In this document: in pieces, positions 8,876 to 15,666 of the stretch
Position numbering within the stretch: the stretch's first letter is position 1
Layout of the letters: each line of letters begins with the position of its first letter
NCBI RefSeq assembly: GCF_012290005.1
Contig: NZ_JAAXMS010000007.1
Span: 1-41,990 of the forward strand
From: Crateriforma spongiae
GTDB taxonomy: Bacteria > Planctomycetota > Planctomycetia > Pirellulales > Pirellulaceae
Reading direction: 5' to 3'
DNA: 41,990 bases
Program-made: the position numbers and the translations under genes
The notes under the pieces: generated by a model
The model's database searches: none
What the model saw: only the letters and a program-made list of their open reading frames with translations
Told to the model about the DNA's origin: nothing

Positions 8876-8900
8876 AACGCCGACGCTGATTGACGGCGTT
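8876..8900 (+). other. Intra-operon stem-loop downstream of the first BMC-H gene
   Basis: AACGCCG (8876-8882) and CGGCGTT (8894-8900) form a perfect 7-bp stem with an 11-base loop, seven bases after the BMC-H1 stop codon. With no T-run following, it is more likely a 3' stabiliser or attenuator than a full terminator, because the operon continues on the same strand. Confidence 0.45.
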
Positions 8901-9001
8901 CCGGCGGTTCACCACGGTTGCCCGGCCCTGTCACAGACGGCAAAGGCAACGCCCTGCCCTTTTCCTAGAACATTCACGCCAACAACAAATTCAGAATCAT
9001 C

Positions 9002-9271
9002 ATGAATGACGCTATCGGATTGATTGAAACTCGTGGGCTGATCGCCCTGGTCGAAGCCACCGACGCGATGGCCAAAGCCGCCAACGTCGAAATCACCAAA
9101 CGCATCGATTTGGGTGGCGGCTTGGTCACCACGGTCGTCAGCGGCGACGTCGGCAGCGTTCGCGCCGCGGTCGAAGCCGGTGCAACGGCCGCTTCGCAGA
9201 TCGGCGAATTGATCAGCAGCCACATCATTCCCCGGCCCAGCGCGGGGTTGACCGACGCTTTTTTCAAGTAG
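9002..9271 (+). CDS. BMC-H shell protein 2 (hexameric Pfam00936 domain)
   Basis: A second single-domain hexameric shell protein, 89 residues, homologous to BMC-H1. It shows [20 protein letters not shown] and KAANVEI. The pore loop reads DLGGGL (GGG at 38-40) where BMC-H1 has KVGSGL. The pore therefore loses a nearby lysine and has a glycine in place of the serine, so the two hexamers may differ in permeability. The C-terminus is a short SAGLTDAFFK tail. It is part of the same plus-strand operon, 116 bases before the kinase gene. Confidence 0.97.
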   Translation: MNDAIGLIETRGLIALVEATDAMAKAANVEITKRIDLGGGLVTTVVSGDVGSVRAAVEAGATAASQIGELISSHIIPRPSAGLTDAFFK

Positions 9272-9387
9272 GCCGGGGCGGTCGCGATTTTGAACCGACG
9301 ATTCGTGCCGGCATTCAAACACATGTCGATGCATCGGAGCCCGGTTCGCTCGGATCTTTCCAACATCCCATTGACGAGACGGTTCCT

Positions 9388-10581
9388 GTGCTTGTCCTTG
9401 TAGCCAACTTGGGTTCGACCAGTTTCAAGTATCGCCTGTTCAATATGGACAGCGGCGATTGCTTGGCCCGTGGTGCTGTTGAACGCATCGGTGACGATGA
9501 AAGTCGCTGTAGCGTGACGATCGGTGATTGGTCCGACACGATGGTCATGCCGGTGCCCGATCACGGCGTCGCGGTGGCCGCGTGTTTGCAGCAGTTGACC
9601 GATCCCCAGCACGGTGCGATTGCCGAAGCCGGGCAAGTGGCCGCGATCGGTTTCAAAGCCGTTCACGGCGGACGAATGTCGGGCACGTTCGTGGTCGATG
9701 ACGACGTTTTGGACGCGATGGCGGAAATGAACGCGGCGGCGCCCGCGCACAACCCGCCGTACATCGCGGCGATGAAGTTGTTGCGACAGCGGTTCCCCGA
9801 CCTGCCTTTGGTGGCGGCGTTTGAAACTGAGTTTCATCGCACGATTCCCGATTCCCGATCGACGTACGCGATTCCCAAACCATGGACCGATGAATTTCAG
9901 GTCCGGCGCTGGGGATTCCATGGTGCCAGTCACCAATACATCGCCGAGCGGATGGCGGAACTGTTGCAACGCGACGACGCGAAACTGATTTCCTGTCACC
10001 TGGGTGGAAGCAGCAGTTTGACGGCGATTCGTGCCGGCCAAAGCGTCATGACGACGATGGGCATGACGCCCCAAACGGGGCTGCCGCAAAACAATCGGGT
10101 CGGCGATTTCGATCCTTTTGCCCTGCCGCTGATCATGCAACGCACCGGCGATTCGCTGGACGTGACGCTGCAGCGGTTGGCCAGCGAAGGCGGATTGCTG
10201 GGCATCAGCGGACGCAGCGGTGACATTCGCGACTTGGAACAGGCGGCGGATGCCGGCGACACCGATTCGCAGTTGGCATTGGACGTTTACGTCGAAGAGA
10301 TTCGCCGGCACCTCGGCGGCATGATGGTCGCGCTGGGTGGCGTCGATGCGATCGTGTTCACCGGTGGGATCGGCGAAAACAGCCGACGCGTTCGTCGCGG
10401 TGTTTGTGCCGACTTGGAAAGCTTTGGCATCGTCTTGGATGACGCAATGAACGAATCGGCCGACGACGAAACTCAACTGAGTGCCGACGATTCGAAGACT
10501 CAGATTTGGACCGTTCCGACCAATGAAGAATGGATCGTCGCCAAACGTGCGATGAAAGCCTTGGGCCGTCACGCCACTTAA
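9388..10581 (+). CDS. ackA: Acetate kinase-family acyl-phosphate kinase
   Basis: Expected to turn an acyl-phosphate plus ADP into carboxylate plus ATP, the energy-yielding step after PduL. The 397-residue length and ASKHA-fold motifs fit acetate/propionate kinases: NLGSTSFK (N7), VHGG (93-95), HNPP, GFHGASH (H178), NNRVGDFDP (R237) and TNEE near the C-terminus. Compared with the Methanosarcina enzyme, the substrate arginine R91 appears as K90, the catalytic D148 as E146 (FETEFH), and the conserved HLGNG as HLGGS. These changes may mark a different acyl group such as lactyl-phosphate. The start is taken as GTG at 9388, which gives the family-typical N-terminus; no good ribosome-binding site is visible. 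No encapsulation helix is apparent. Confidence 0.92.
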   Translation: MLVLVANLGSTSFKYRLFNMDSGDCLARGAVERIGDDESRCSVTIGDWSDTMVMPVPDHGVAVAACLQQLTDPQHGAIAEAGQVAAIGFKAVHGGRMSGTFVVDDDVLDAMAEMNAAAPAHNPPYIAAMKLLRQRFPDLPLVAAFETEFHRTIPDSRSTYAIPKPWTDEFQVRRWGFHGASHQYIAERMAELLQRDDAKLISCHLGGSSSLTAIRAGQSVMTTMGMTPQTGLPQNNRVGDFDPFALPLIMQRTGDSLDVTLQRLASEGGLLGISGRSGDIRDLEQAADAGDTDSQLALDVYVEEIRRHLGGMMVALGGVDAIVFTGGIGENSRRVRRGVCADLESFGIVLDDAMNESADDETQLSADDSKTQIWTVPTNEEWIVAKRAMKALGRHAT

Positions 10582-10617
10582 CTGTTTCCTCCGTCCCCCG
10601 CATCCCCGTGTCACGGA

Positions 10618-10929
10618 ATGTTCATCGCCAAAGTCACCGGTTCGGTCGTCGCAACACAGAAGGTCGGTTCCATGACCGGCCACAAGTTGCTGGTCGTTGA
10701 ACCCTATCGATTGGAACCGGATCAGCGCAAGTCACTGATCACGACCGGCCGGACGTTCATTGCCGTCGACACGATCGGCGCCGGGGAGAACGATTTTGTG
10801 TTGATCACCCAAGGCAGCAGCGCACGTCTGACGCCGGAGACAAAAACTTTGCCCATCGACGCGGTCATCATCGGCATCGTCGACAAGGTGCACATCGACG
10901 ACCGCGAAGTCAGCGTTGATCGCGACTGA
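10618..10929 (+). CDS. BMC-P shell vertex protein 1 (EutN/CcmL family)
   Basis: A pentameric vertex protein of 103 residues that should cap the corners of the microcompartment shell. The EutN/CcmL pattern is clear: MFIAKVTGSVVATQK at the N-terminus, GHKLLVVEP, FIAVDTIGAGENDFVLITQGSSAR in the middle, and the closing PIDAVIIGIVDKV. It is the longest of the three BMC-P proteins in the locus and keeps the GAGENDxVL loop best. It lies 36 bases after the kinase gene and 70 bases before the aldehyde dehydrogenase on the same strand, so it belongs to the BMC operon. Confidence 0.95.
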   Translation: MFIAKVTGSVVATQKVGSMTGHKLLVVEPYRLEPDQRKSLITTGRTFIAVDTIGAGENDFVLITQGSSARLTPETKTLPIDAVIIGIVDKVHIDDREVSVDRD

Positions 10930-10999
10930 CGCGATCGGTCGCTGATGGCGGCGTTCTTGAACCCGACACCACCACGAAACCGAATCCCAAGTTCCTGAC

Positions 11000-12445
11000 A
11001 TGCAATTCGACGAAAACCTGATCCGCAACGTTGTGTCCCAGGTGCTGGCGGAGGTCGGCCCCATGCCGACCACCGATGGCAGAGTTGCCTTGCGACCCGA
11101 TTCTGCCCCGGCATCGGCGGGCCAGCACGGCATCTTTTACGACGCCGAATCGGCGGTCGCTGCCGCTCGCGAAGCTTTCGAACAACTGCGACGCGGGACA
11201 ATGGAAGACCGCAAGCAGATCATCGAAATCATTCGCCGGATCAGCATCGCCCAGTGCGAAGAACTGGGGCTGATGGAGATGGACGAAACCCAGGTGGGAC
11301 GTCCCGAGCACAAGATCGAAAAGCTTCGCACGCTGGGCGAACGATCGCCGGGTGTGGAGATGTTGGAAACCAAAGCTTTCAGCGGAGACCACGGGCTGGC
11401 AATCATCGAACGCGCCCCGTTCGGCGTCATCGCCGCAATTACTCCCGTCACTCACAGTTTGCCCACCATCACGGGCAACGCCGTCAGCATGATTGCCGGA
11501 GGCAACGCCGTGGTGGTCAACCCGCACCCGTCGGGCAAACGGGTTGCCGCCGAGGGCGTTCGACGATTCAACGAAGCGATCTATCGCGAAGTCGGCATCG
11601 ACAATTTGATTTGCGTCATCGCCGAACCGACGTTGGAATCGGCCGATGCGTTGTTCAAGCATCGTGATGTCGCATTGATCTGTGTCACCGGTGGGCCGGC
11701 CGTCGGACGTGCGGCCCTGAACAGCGGCAAACGGGCGATCGTCGCCGGACCGGGAAACCCGCCGGTGGTGATCGACGAAACCGCCGACTTGGACAATGCG
11801 GCCCGCTGCATCATTCAAGGGGCTTCCTACGACAACAACTTGCTGTGCATTGCGGAAAAGGAAGTCTTCGTCGTCGAAAGCGTTTTCGACGCGATGATGG
11901 AAGCGATGCGTCGTGCCGGTGCGGTTCAGCTGAACGCGGCACAAATCGATGCCTTGACCGCGAAGGCCATCACCACCGCCGGTGACGATCATCACCACGT
12001 CGCCGCCAAAGAATTGATCGGCAAGAACGCGAGTGTTTTGGCCGCCGCCGCGGGAGTCCAGGTTCCCGATTCGACCGAACTCGTCTTTGGCGAAACGGAT
12101 GAAAATCATCCCTTTGTCAGCGTCGAACAGATGATGCCGTTCGTGCCATTCGTCCGCGCCCGTGACGTGGACCACGCGATCGCCCTGGCCAAGCACTACG
12201 AACACGGCTTCCGTCACACCGCGATCATCCACAGTCGCAACGTTCGCAACATGACCAAGATGGGCCGCGAACTGGACACGACGTTGTACATCAAGAACGG
12301 CCCCAGCATGGCTTCGCTGGGATTGGGCGGTGAAGGCTACCTGTCGTTCAGCATCGCCGGTCCGACCGGCGAAGGCGTCACGAACCCGAACACGTTCACC
12401 CGCGAACGCCGCTGCAGCATGATCGACGAACTTCGCGTCATCTGA
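11000..12445 (+). CDS. CoA-acylating aldehyde dehydrogenase of the microcompartment (PduP/EutE type)
   Basis: Oxidises an aldehyde, probably lactaldehyde, with NAD+ and CoA to the acyl-CoA inside the shell. The 481-residue protein matches the PduP/EutE group. The catalytic cysteine is C283 in [11 protein letters not shown]; the cofactor region includes [16 protein letters not shown] (137-152), [11 protein letters not shown] and CVTGGPAVG. The first 20 residues ([16 protein letters not shown]) form a classic encapsulation peptide, with hydrophobics spaced three or four apart, joined by a linker rich in Pro, Ala and Ser. The gene sits between two BMC-P genes. Its product is made into acyl-phosphate by PduL. 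Lactaldehyde is inferred from the adjacent aldolase. Confidence 0.95.
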   Translation: MQFDENLIRNVVSQVLAEVGPMPTTDGRVALRPDSAPASAGQHGIFYDAESAVAAAREAFEQLRRGTMEDRKQIIEIIRRISIAQCEELGLMEMDETQVGRPEHKIEKLRTLGERSPGVEMLETKAFSGDHGLAIIERAPFGVIAAITPVTHSLPTITGNAVSMIAGGNAVVVNPHPSGKRVAAEGVRRFNEAIYREVGIDNLICVIAEPTLESADALFKHRDVALICVTGGPAVGRAALNSGKRAIVAGPGNPPVVIDETADLDNAARCIIQGASYDNNLLCIAEKEVFVVESVFDAMMEAMRRAGAVQLNAAQIDALTAKAITTAGDDHHHVAAKELIGKNASVLAAAAGVQVPDSTELVFGETDENHPFVSVEQMMPFVPFVRARDVDHAIALAKHYEHGFRHTAIIHSRNVRNMTKMGRELDTTLYIKNGPSMASLGLGGEGYLSFSIAGPTGEGVTNPNTFTRERRCSMIDELRVI

Positions 12446-12482
12446 TCAAGCCGTTTCACGCCATCCTGAATTTACCACCAAT

Positions 12483-12740
12483 ATGCAAACCGCCAACGTT
12501 CTCGGATCGACCCACGCGACGATCAAGCATTCCAGCTTGACCGGTCGTCGTTTGGTCATCGTCCAGCCGTTGGGAGTGGGCGGCGACAGCGACGGCCCGC
12601 CGCTGTTGGTGGTCGATTCGTTGGGGACGCGCAAAGGCGATCGCGTGATCATTTGCAGCGACGGCAGCTATGCCCGCGAAGTGACCGGCCACGAACAGAC
12701 ACCGGCTCGCTGGACCGTGATGGGGATCTGCGATGACTGA
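12483..12740 (+). CDS. BMC-P shell vertex protein 2 (EutN/CcmL family)
   Basis: A compact pentameric vertex protein of 85 residues. It shows the family layout: ANVLGSTHATIKHSSLTGRRLVIVQPL, LLVVDSLGTRKGDRVIICSDGSYAR, and a terminal WTVMGICDD. It lacks the final extension seen in the first BMC-P. Its stop codon overlaps the next gene by eight bases (ATGACTGA at 12733-12740), so the two are translationally coupled. It is one of three BMC-P paralogues in this operon, as in other PVM-type loci. Confidence 0.93.
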   Translation: MQTANVLGSTHATIKHSSLTGRRLVIVQPLGVGGDSDGPPLLVVDSLGTRKGDRVIICSDGSYAREVTGHEQTPARWTVMGICDD

Positions 12741-13059
12741 TTCCCATGTCACCACGATCGACGAAGCCTTCATTCAACGGGTCGCCCAATTGGTGATTCG
12801 TCGTTTGGCCCAAATGCAATTGGCCAACATGACGGCGCCGGTTGCGGACGCGGCACGCCCCGCCCCGCCGCCACAAGCATCATGCGACGAAAAGGTCGTC
12901 ACCGATGAAGCGGTGGCCGGTCGACCGGTGGGAACCACATTGGTCATCCGAAGCGACGCGATCGTGACACCGCTGGCCAAAGACACCGCACGGCAACGTC
13001 AGATTCGGCTGGTCCGCGGCGACCAGCCCGACGGGAATAAAGCAAAGGCGACGTCATGA
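12733..13059 (+). CDS. Small BMC-associated protein with encapsulation-like helix and TP-x-A-x-D motif
   Basis: No named family is assigned. The 108-residue product has two parts joined by a Pro/Ala linker (about 34-50). Residues 9-29 (IDEAFIQRVAQLVIRRLAQM) form an amphipathic helix like the encapsulation peptides of the neighbouring enzymes. Residues 54-96 read KVVTDEAV..GTTLVIRSDAIVTPLAKD..R.RQIRLVRG. This resembles a small segment found in several BMC-linked proteins, for example the N-terminal part of EutT (G-x-x-I-x-L-P, then LTPSAR). The gene overlaps the preceding BMC-P by eight bases and the following BMC-P by four, so it is made together with two vertex proteins. A role as scaffold or cargo adaptor is a guess; no catalytic residues are evident. 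Confidence 0.85.
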   Translation: MTDSHVTTIDEAFIQRVAQLVIRRLAQMQLANMTAPVADAARPAPPPQASCDEKVVTDEAVAGRPVGTTLVIRSDAIVTPLAKDTARQRQIRLVRGDQPDGNKAKATS

Positions 13060-13334
13060 AGCTGGCACGAACCATCGGCACCGTCACGCTTTCGCGATCG
13101 CATCCGGCGATGAAGGCCGCACGGCTTCGCTGTGTGGAGATCGTCGATTCGGTCCAGCGAATCGAAACGCAGCCCCTGGGTGGCGACACCGTGGTGGCTT
13201 GGGATTTATGTGGCTGTGGCGACGGCGATTTGGTCGCCCTGGCCGAAGGCCCCGAAGCCGCCCAGCCGTTTCGGCCCGACGTCAAACCGCTGGACGCATC
13301 GATCGTCGCAATCCTGGACGAAGTCGATTTGTAA
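13056..13334 (+). CDS. BMC-P shell vertex protein 3 (EutN/CcmL family)
   Basis: The third pentameric vertex protein, 92 residues. Recognisable segments are LARTIGTVTLSRSHPAMKAARLRCVEIV, VAWDLCGCGDGDLVALAEGPEAA and LDASIVAILDEVDL. The loop carries a Cys-Gly-Cys pair (LCGCGDGD) not seen in the other two BMC-P proteins. Its ATG overlaps the stop of the previous small gene (ATGA at 13056-13059). It ends 63 bases before the aldolase gene. Having three different pentamers suggests heterogeneous vertices or specialised roles; the sequence does not show which. Confidence 0.92.
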   Translation: MKLARTIGTVTLSRSHPAMKAARLRCVEIVDSVQRIETQPLGGDTVVAWDLCGCGDGDLVALAEGPEAAQPFRPDVKPLDASIVAILDEVDL

Positions 13335-13397
13335 ACGCACACCAAGACCAATCAAGAATCACTGACCACTGAGTTTCACCAACCCCCGGCACCTGTC

Positions 13398-14261
13398 ATG
13401 CAAAACGTTCACAAAATCAAGCAAGACATTTGCGACATCGGTCGTCGCATCTACAACCGCCAATTCGCCGCGGCCAACGACGGCAACATCACGGTGCGTA
13501 TCAGCGAGAACGAAGTGCTGTGTACTCCGACCTTGCACTGCAAGGGCTTTTTGAAGCCCGATGACATTGCAACGGTCGACATGACAGGCAAGCAGATCTC
13601 TGGTCGCAAAAAGCGGTCCAGCGAAGCGTTGTTGCACATCGAGATCTATAAGAACCGCCCGGATATCAAGAGCGTTGTGCACTGTCACCCGCCACACGCC
13701 ACCGCGTTTGCCATCGCTCGCGAACCGATCCCACAGTGCATCTTGCCGGAAGTCGAAGTCTTCCTGGGTGACGTTCCGATCACCAAGTATGAAACGCCCG
13801 GTGGTCAAGAGTTTGCCGACACGATCATCCCGTTCGTTAGCAAGACCAACGTGATCATCTTGGCGAACCACGGCACGGTCAGCTACGGCGAAACGGTCGA
13901 ACAGGCGTACTGGTGGACGGAGATTCTGGATTCCTATTGCCGGATGTTGATGCTGGCCAAGCAACTGGGCAACGTTTCGTTCTTGACCGCCGGCAAGAGC
14001 CAAGAACTGTTGGATCTGAAGGGCAAATGGGGATTCTCCGATCCACGGAACACCGACGAGTACAAAGACTGTGACATCTGTGCCAATGACATCTTCCGTG
14101 AGTCGTGGGCGGCATCCGACGTCCAGCGTCGCGCGTTCCCCGCACCGCCGCCGATCAAGGAAACCACCAAGCAAGTCGCCGATGCCAACGGCATGGACGA
14201 AGACCAGTTGGTGCAACTGATCACCAACGAAGTTGTCCGCCAGTTGCAGTCGGCTTCCTAG
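13398..14261 (+). CDS. Class II aldolase/adducin-family lactaldehyde-forming aldolase of the microcompartment
   Basis: Predicted to cleave L-fuculose-1-phosphate and/or L-rhamnulose-1-phosphate into DHAP and L-lactaldehyde, the signature step of PVM-type compartments. The zinc ligands are H95 and H97 (VHCHPPHA) and H158 (LANHG), with catalytic E76 in RSSEALLH. All four are offset by three from E. coli FucA (E73, H92, H94, H155). NDGNITVR near the N-terminus is the phosphate-binding segment. The 287-residue chain has a C-terminal extension ending DEDQLVQLITNEVVRQLQSAS, an amphipathic helix typical of an encapsulation peptide. The extension before it holds three cysteines (C181, C225, C228). 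The gene sits between a BMC-P gene and the dehydrogenase. The upstream kinase and isomerase are not in the window. Confidence 0.93.
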   Translation: MQNVHKIKQDICDIGRRIYNRQFAAANDGNITVRISENEVLCTPTLHCKGFLKPDDIATVDMTGKQISGRKKRSSEALLHIEIYKNRPDIKSVVHCHPPHATAFAIAREPIPQCILPEVEVFLGDVPITKYETPGGQEFADTIIPFVSKTNVIILANHGTVSYGETVEQAYWWTEILDSYCRMLMLAKQLGNVSFLTAGKSQELLDLKGKWGFSDPRNTDEYKDCDICANDIFRESWAASDVQRRAFPAPPPIKETTKQVADANGMDEDQLVQLITNEVVRQLQSAS

Positions 14262-14389
14262 TCACATTCACGGTCCTGCCGCGCGGCCACCGGTTGCGTC
14301 GTGGCATCGTTCATCTGCCCGCGGCGGCGCACGCCATCCGCGGCCTCTGTCGAATCCATTCATCCCTTTGATTCCCCCACAGCGTATCC

Positions 14390-15325
14390 ATGAAAGTTTC
14401 GATTATCGGTGGCGGCGGTTTGGTCGGTTCCTGCGCCGCGTATGCTTTGCAATGCGGCGGCCTGGCCAGCGAAATCGCTTTGTTGGACGTCAACCAAGAA
14501 TTGGCGGTTGGTCAGGCGCTGGACCTGCAGCACGGCGGCCCTAGCGTGGCGGATCAACGGATCGCTGGCGGAGGCTACGAGCACATTCCCGACAGTGACA
14601 TCATCTGCATCACCGCGGGCTTGCGTCGAAAGCCCGACGAATCGCGTTTGGATCTGATCAATCGCAACACCGATTTGTTCGTTCAGATCGTTCGCGATGT
14701 GAAGGCGGCCGGTCCCAAGTCGTCGGCCATCGTGTTGGTCGTCAGCAATCCGGTGGACATCCTGACCTACGTCGCCGCCCAAATGCTGGACCTGCCCGAA
14801 TCACAAGTCATCGGGCTGGGCACGCAACTGGACACGATCCGATTCTGCAGTCTGATCGCAGAAGAATTGAACGCACCGCCGACCCAGACTCGGGCGCTGA
14901 TTTTGGGTGAACACGGCGAATCCATGGTGCCGATTTGGAGTAGTGCGACGATCGCCGGATTGCCGCTGGACAAGTACCCGGGGTGGAACCCCACGTTGGC
15001 GAACAAGTTGTTCACACGCACCCGGGGCAGCGGCGCGGAAGTGATCAAAAGAAAAGGTGGCGCGGGATTCGCAGTGGGGATTGCCATCCGTGACTGCATC
15101 GATGCGGTCATTTTGAATCAAAACCGCGTCATGCCGGTGAGCAGCATTCAAAATGGTTGTTACGGTATACGTGATGTCGCTCTTTCGGTGCCGACGGTCC
15201 TGGGACGTCAGGGTGTGGTCGATCGGATGGAGATCGATCTTTGGCCGAAAGAAGTCCAGGGCTTGCGACAAAGCGGCGCGTCATTAAGAAAGACGCTCGA
15301 ATTGGTGATGCAACGGGTAGCCTAG
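14390..15325 (+). CDS. Lactate/malate dehydrogenase-family NAD-dependent dehydrogenase of the BMC locus
   Basis: A 311-residue 2-hydroxyacid dehydrogenase of the LDH/MDH superfamily, last gene of the BMC operon. The NAD-binding GGGGLVG is at 7-13, and D33 ends beta-2, favouring NAD. Catalytic residues are R86 (R109 equivalent), N120, D148 and R151 in LDTIRF, and H175 in GEHGES. The substrate-selecting residue, Q102 in lactate dehydrogenases, aligns with R80 in AGLRRKPDESR, as in malate dehydrogenases. It is usually described as the enzyme that regenerates NAD+ for the aldehyde dehydrogenase or handles the lactate product. The arginine makes a dicarboxylate substrate such as oxaloacetate possible. 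No encapsulation helix is seen. The next gene is convergent. Confidence 0.9.
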   Translation: MKVSIIGGGGLVGSCAAYALQCGGLASEIALLDVNQELAVGQALDLQHGGPSVADQRIAGGGYEHIPDSDIICITAGLRRKPDESRLDLINRNTDLFVQIVRDVKAAGPKSSAIVLVVSNPVDILTYVAAQMLDLPESQVIGLGTQLDTIRFCSLIAEELNAPPTQTRALILGEHGESMVPIWSSATIAGLPLDKYPGWNPTLANKLFTRTRGSGAEVIKRKGGAGFAVGIAIRDCIDAVILNQNRVMPVSSIQNGCYGIRDVALSVPTVLGRQGVVDRMEIDLWPKEVQGLRQSGASLRKTLELVMQRVA

Positions 15326-15666
15326 GCAGTTTGGTGAACTAGGCTTGCATGGGTACACCGATGTACAGAAGTCCGTGCTTCGGGACGGGGTGCGCAGGAG
15401 TCTAGAGAGGATGCAATTAACGGCTGCGTTCCTGTTCTTTCCTCGCACTCCCTCCCGAAGCACGTACTTGGGCCGAACACCGTTCAGCGATTTTGTAGCC
15501 CTTCATCAAAAGAACGTTAAGGGTTAACGATCGGACTCTTCGGCTAACCGCAGCCCTTCGGAAATATCATGATTCGATGCGCCATCAAATGGAATGCGCA
15601 CGAAAGGGCTTGCGGGGATTTTTCTTCGTCCGCCATGCTGGCGGGCTTGTGGTGTCACCGATCCGA
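15326..15666. other. Convergent intergenic region after the BMC operon
   Basis: This 341-base gap lies between the dehydrogenase (plus) and ftsH (minus). A 60-codon frame at 15345-15527 has no family features and overlaps a large inverted repeat, so I do not call it a gene. Besides that repeat (listed separately), there is a small perfect palindrome CGTTAA-GGG-TTAACG at 15515-15529 and a CCGCC/GGCGG hairpin at 15630-15644. AGCCCTT (15552-15558) is complementary to AAGGGCT (15604-15610), which is followed by a short T-run near 15619-15623. Confidence 0.55.
15369..15469. repeat. Large imperfect inverted repeat, 26-base arms
   Basis: Bases 15369-15394 and 15444-15469 are reverse complements with 23 of 26 positions matching (uninterrupted core GTGCTTCGGGA at 15375-15385 and TCCCGAAGCAC at 15453-15463). 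The loop is 49 bases. It could fold into a roughly 100-base hairpin in RNA from either strand. Its position, 43 bases past the BMC operon and before a convergent gene, fits a bidirectional transcript end, a small fold-back element or a structured RNA. Confidence 0.65.

Noticed and set aside
8974-10683. 569-codon open frame on the minus strand opposite the kinase gene
   Set aside because: It lies antisense to the well-supported acetate kinase homologue and BMC genes and has no domain features; long antisense frames are common in GC-rich genomes with strong codon bias.
15345-15527. 60-codon open frame after the BMC operon
   Set aside because: It covers both arms of the large inverted repeat, has no ribosome-binding site and no family features.
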